Shown piece by piece: positions 61,777 to 64,000 of a stretch of 64,000 bases of DNA. Every line of letters begins with the position of its first letter. Positions within the stretch are counted from its first letter, which is position 1. A program made the translations under genes and the position numbers. The notes beneath the pieces were generated by a model. The model was not told where the DNA came from. It made no database searches and was given only the letters and a program-made list of their open reading frames with translations. Location: positions 1 through 64,000 of the IMG/VR virus record IMGVR_UViG_3300042874_000422; one strand, given 5' to 3'. Origin of the DNA: a virus.

Positions 61777-62016
61777 ATGCTGACGCTCGGGCTCGGTGAT
61801 CCCGTCGATCTGACGTTGCCAGAAACGGCGACGGCGACCGAGACACAGGCTGTGATCGCCGCGCTCAACGCGCACAACGATCGTGTTTTCAAGGTCACGC
61901 TGATCTCGACGATCGTTGTCGGGCTCGCAGCGGCGCTCAACACGCTGCGCACGTTCCGCACCCTTCAGCGCGAGGAAGCGCGCGAGATGGCTCTCTTAAA
62001 AAGGCTCAAGAAATAA
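61777..62016 (+). CDS. Single-span membrane protein (79 aa)
   Basis: LTLGLGDPVDLTLPETATAT, then membrane segment KVTLISTIVVGLAAALNTL and a charged end (ALLKRLKK). Directly follows the previous stop. Confidence 0.7.
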   Translation: MLTLGLGDPVDLTLPETATATETQAVIAALNAHNDRVFKVTLISTIVVGLAAALNTLRTFRTLQREEAREMALLKRLKK

Positions 62017-62330
62017 TGGCGAAGCAAGCGGCTCTCCCGACGTACCGCACTGCCGCTCGCGTTCTTGAGGGCGAAAAGGGTTCGGGCATTCGCCTCGCCG
62101 GCTGGACAGTCGCCCGCACGCTCATGATCGCACCGCCGATGATGATCGTCGGTGTTCCGATCCGGCAGGCGTTCACAGGCGCGGCGCTCTCGTCAGCGCT
62201 GATCAGTCTGTTCACGGTGATCCGCCTCTTCGATGCACGGCAGACCGGCATGGCCGGGCTCGACTATGGCAAGCAGATGGCCGGGCTCACTCGTCGACGG
62301 CCGGTTCGCCGGCGCTCTTACGCAAGGTAA
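62016..62330 (+). CDS. Two-span membrane protein with Arg-rich tail (104 aa)
   Basis: Membrane segments WTVARTLMIAPPMMIVGVPI and AALSSALISLFTVIRLF, tail TRRRPVRRRSYAR. TAATG overlap. It overlaps the convergent gene by 44 nt. Confidence 0.7.
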   Translation: MAKQAALPTYRTAARVLEGEKGSGIRLAGWTVARTLMIAPPMMIVGVPIRQAFTGAALSSALISLFTVIRLFDARQTGMAGLDYGKQMAGLTRRRPVRRRSYAR

Positions 62331-62574
62331 GAATCAGCGGGATCGACGGCCAGATCACGCCGAACACGATCGACGAGCCCGTGATCAGGAGCAGCTCTTG
62401 GATGTCGAGCGGTTCGTCGATCACGTGACGCCGGGCCGCTTCGTAGAGCAGCACGACACTGGTCATCGTCACAAGGATCGCGACGGCGACGTACGTTGGC
62501 CCGACGAATACCGCGACAGCGCCCGAGATGAACAGCGCGAAGACAATCTGACCAAGTGCGGTGAGGAACTGCAC
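62287..62574 (-). CDS. Three-span membrane protein (95 aa)
   Basis: GTG start 6 nt after a phage promoter box. Segments GQIVFALFISGAVAVFV, YVAVAILVTMTSVVLLY and LLLITGSSIVFGVIWPSIPLI, acidic end (GEPAVDE). Holin-like topology, but far from the lysis genes. Confidence 0.7.
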   Translation of the reverse strand: MQFLTALGQIVFALFISGAVAVFVGPTYVAVAILVTMTSVVLLYEAARRHVIDEPLDIQELLLITGSSIVFGVIWPSIPLILTLRKSAGEPAVDE

Positions 62575-62580
62575 CCCCTC

Positions 62581-62602
62581 TATCTACACGAGGGGTACGT
62601 CA
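62581..62602 (-). promoter_or_regulatory. Phage promoter box (leaderless)
   Basis: ACCCCTCG, TG, TAGATA, then 6 nt to GTG 62574. Confidence 0.6.
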
Positions 62603-62614
62603 TCGCGCGAAATT

Positions 62615-64000
62615 TCACGCTCGCGCGCGCCCGTTCGCGGGCTTGGCGGGCTTGACAGGCGGCTGAACCTCGACTGCGTTGTCGTCACCGGTCTCGTCAC
62701 CTTCGTCTTCCTCGTCCTCATCTTCGTCGTCATCGGTGTTGCCCGACAGCTCGTTGAGAACGATCTGTGCGGCCTCGTCGCGGAACTGCTGCGAAGCATC
62801 CGGCAGGAGGACGTCCATGAAGTCGGCGACACGACCCTGACCGAGCAGCTCGGTCATCGCGAGGATTTGGATCTGCTGCTGCATCACGATCATCGCGGCC
62901 TGCAAGATCACACTCGCCGCCTGTTCTGGCTCGACACCGTCGACGGTGCTGTCCTTCTTGAGACGCGGCGGCGACATCTTCAGCGACTCGTGGAAATGCG
63001 CGACACCGACACGAAGCTCTTCGACCTTCGGCAGAATCGGACCGAACCATTCAAGATCGGTGCGCCCATGGATACGCCTGACCTGTGCGCCCTCGACGAC
63101 AGCGGGAACCGGGCCCGTCGTCCATTGTGCGTTCGGATCCTTGCCGTTGCCGTTCGAGGCTCGCACCGACGACGTCTGCGAGACTTGCGTGTCACCGGCG
63201 GGGCCCGCGCTCGCGGGAACCTGTGGGCCGTTCAGACCGCCAGCTTGCTGACGCGCCTGCATCTGCGCCTGCACCGTCATCGCCTGCGCCTGTGCCTGCA
63301 TCGCGGCGGCGTTCGCCTGCGCGAGTGACGCCTGCGATTGCTGTGTCGCTACGGCTTCCTTGGTCTTGCCGCCGAGATACCGCTCGGCCATCGACGACGC
63401 GCGCTCCAGTCCCTTCTCGATCAGCTGGATGGTCTCGCTACCACCGCCGCTGTTGAGCTGCAGGATTTGCTCGACGGCGTTGCGCTGCATTTCGAGGATC
63501 GACTGGTACGTCGACGTGATCGAGCGCGTCGCCTGATCGAGCCCGTTGCTTGACTCCTTGGCCATCGCCATCACGTCGCGCGGGTTCATCATGTACGACT
63601 GCATCTGCGCCATCTGTGCGGTCTGGTTGCGGGCTTGCTCCTTCACCGCTTCGACCTGCTGGCGTGCGTTCTCCTGTAGGAACATCAGCATCGGGTCCGG
63701 GCCCTTGTTCGCTGACGCTGCGGCGAGCGCAGCGGTCTGTGCCGCAGCTTGCTGTTGTGCCACGACCGACGCCTGCATCGCTTCCATCTGGCGACGGCTC
63801 TCCTCGGCCTGACGCTGGATCATCTCCTTCATCTCGCGCTCGCGGCGTTCAGCTTCGCGCTCGCGGCGCTCATCGGCGGCTTGCTGCGCGAGCACGCGGT
63901 TCTGTTCCTTCAACGCCTCGATCGCGGGGTCGGTCGTCGGGCGCTGCGTCGCCGCCGTGGCGAGGGCCGCGATCATCTGCTCCAGCTTCGAGAACTTCTC
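62615..64000 (-). CDS. Large coiled-coil protein, cut by the window end
   Basis: At least 461 codons, with the frame still open at 64000. Gln/Ala/Glu-rich coiled coil (EQNRVLAQQAADERREREAE; QRQAEESRRQMEAMQASVVA), a Gln/Ala repeat zone (AAMQAQAQAMTVQAQMQARQ), then a folded-looking part (RIHGRTDLEWFGPILPKVEE; GRVADFMDVLLPDASQQFRD) and a highly acidic tail (DDDEDEDEEDEGDE) ending KPANGRARA. Scaffold, internal virion protein or fibre core are all possible. Confidence 0.75.
   Translation of the reverse strand, partial: EKFSKLEQMIAALATAATQRPTTDPAIEALKEQNRVLAQQAADERREREAERREREMKEMIQRQAEESRRQMEAMQASVVAQQQAAAQTAALAAASANKGPDPMLMFLQENARQQVEAVKEQARNQTAQMAQMQSYMMNPRDVMAMAKESSNGLDQATRSITSTYQSILEMQRNAVEQILQLNSGGGSETIQLIEKGLERASSMAERYLGGKTKEAVATQQSQASLAQANAAAMQAQAQAMTVQAQMQARQQAGGLNGPQVPASAGPAGDTQVSQTSSVRASNGNGKDPNAQWTTGPVPAVVEGAQVRRIHGRTDLEWFGPILPKVEELRVGVAHFHESLKMSPPRLKKDSTVDGVEPEQAASVILQAAMIVMQQQIQILAMTELLGQGRVADFMDVLLPDASQQFRDEAAQIVLNELSGNTDDDEDEDEEDEGDETGDDNAVEVQPPVKPAKPANGRARA

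Noticed and set aside
1-64000. CRISPR array, rRNA, insertion sequence with transposase
   Set aside because: No regularly spaced repeats with unique spacers, no rRNA-like conserved blocks and no transposase or terminal inverted repeats were seen on either strand.

Overview
The window is best read as 64 kb of a large, GC-rich bacteriophage genome; it may begin and end inside the genome. Phage-type genes are everywhere: a DUF669-like protein, a uracil-DNA-glycosylase/DNA polymerase I fusion, a phage-type adenine methyltransferase, rIIA/rIIB homologues, ThyX, dCMP deaminase, MazG, a small RNA ligase, a tyrosine recombinase, a GP88-family protein, endonuclease VII, HNH and GIY-YIG-type mobile endonucleases, and GH25, transglycosylase, M23 and C39-like lytic enzymes. 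A secreted lipoprotein at 28.5-29.1 kb carries CGDGxC...C repeats typical of Myxococcota surface proteins, so a myxobacterial host is my best guess (inference).

Layout: 0-5.7 kb (+) is replication and nucleotide metabolism, with a multi-hairpin RNA candidate after the first gene. 5.8-8.8 kb (+) is a tight cluster of very short, strongly basic proteins plus two membrane proteins. 8.7-14.6 kb mixes membrane-anchored proteins with a kinase-like protein and a GP88-family protein. 14.6-22.8 kb (-) is one long train of small genes joined by ATGA/GTGA overlaps (recombinase, RNA ligase, AlkB, dCMP deaminase and many unknowns). 23-32.8 kb (-) holds rIIA/rIIB, SprT and DUF2786 genes, seven of which share one leader (GGACACACCCC) just before the start codon. 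An AT-rich control region (32.8-33.16 kb) separates this block from the next.

33-48 kb contains a lysis/cell-wall module (GH25, lipoprotein, C39-like, membrane protein), a set of beta-rich virion-like proteins with duplicated domains, and two cell-wall enzymes that end in the same membrane anchor. 48-64 kb contains ThyX, thioredoxin-like and glycosyltransferase genes, several capsid-like candidates, a second RNA candidate just upstream of the strongest capsid candidate, and a run of single-span membrane proteins with arginine-rich tails.

Three things stand out. (1) Many genes look leaderless: a TANNNT box ends 6-7 nt before the start codon, and about ten of these carry a longer phage-specific box (TGTCkGACCCTCG, then TGr, then TANNNT). 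(2) No terminase, portal, tail tube, sheath or tape-measure gene is recognisable, while small membrane proteins, membrane-anchored lytic enzymes and basic DNA-binding-type proteins are abundant. This suggests a membrane-containing, possibly tailless virion, but tail genes could lie outside the window. (3) Two compact, heavily base-paired intergenic RNAs have no family I recognise. Functions given below are by motif and pattern recognition only; no database search was possible.
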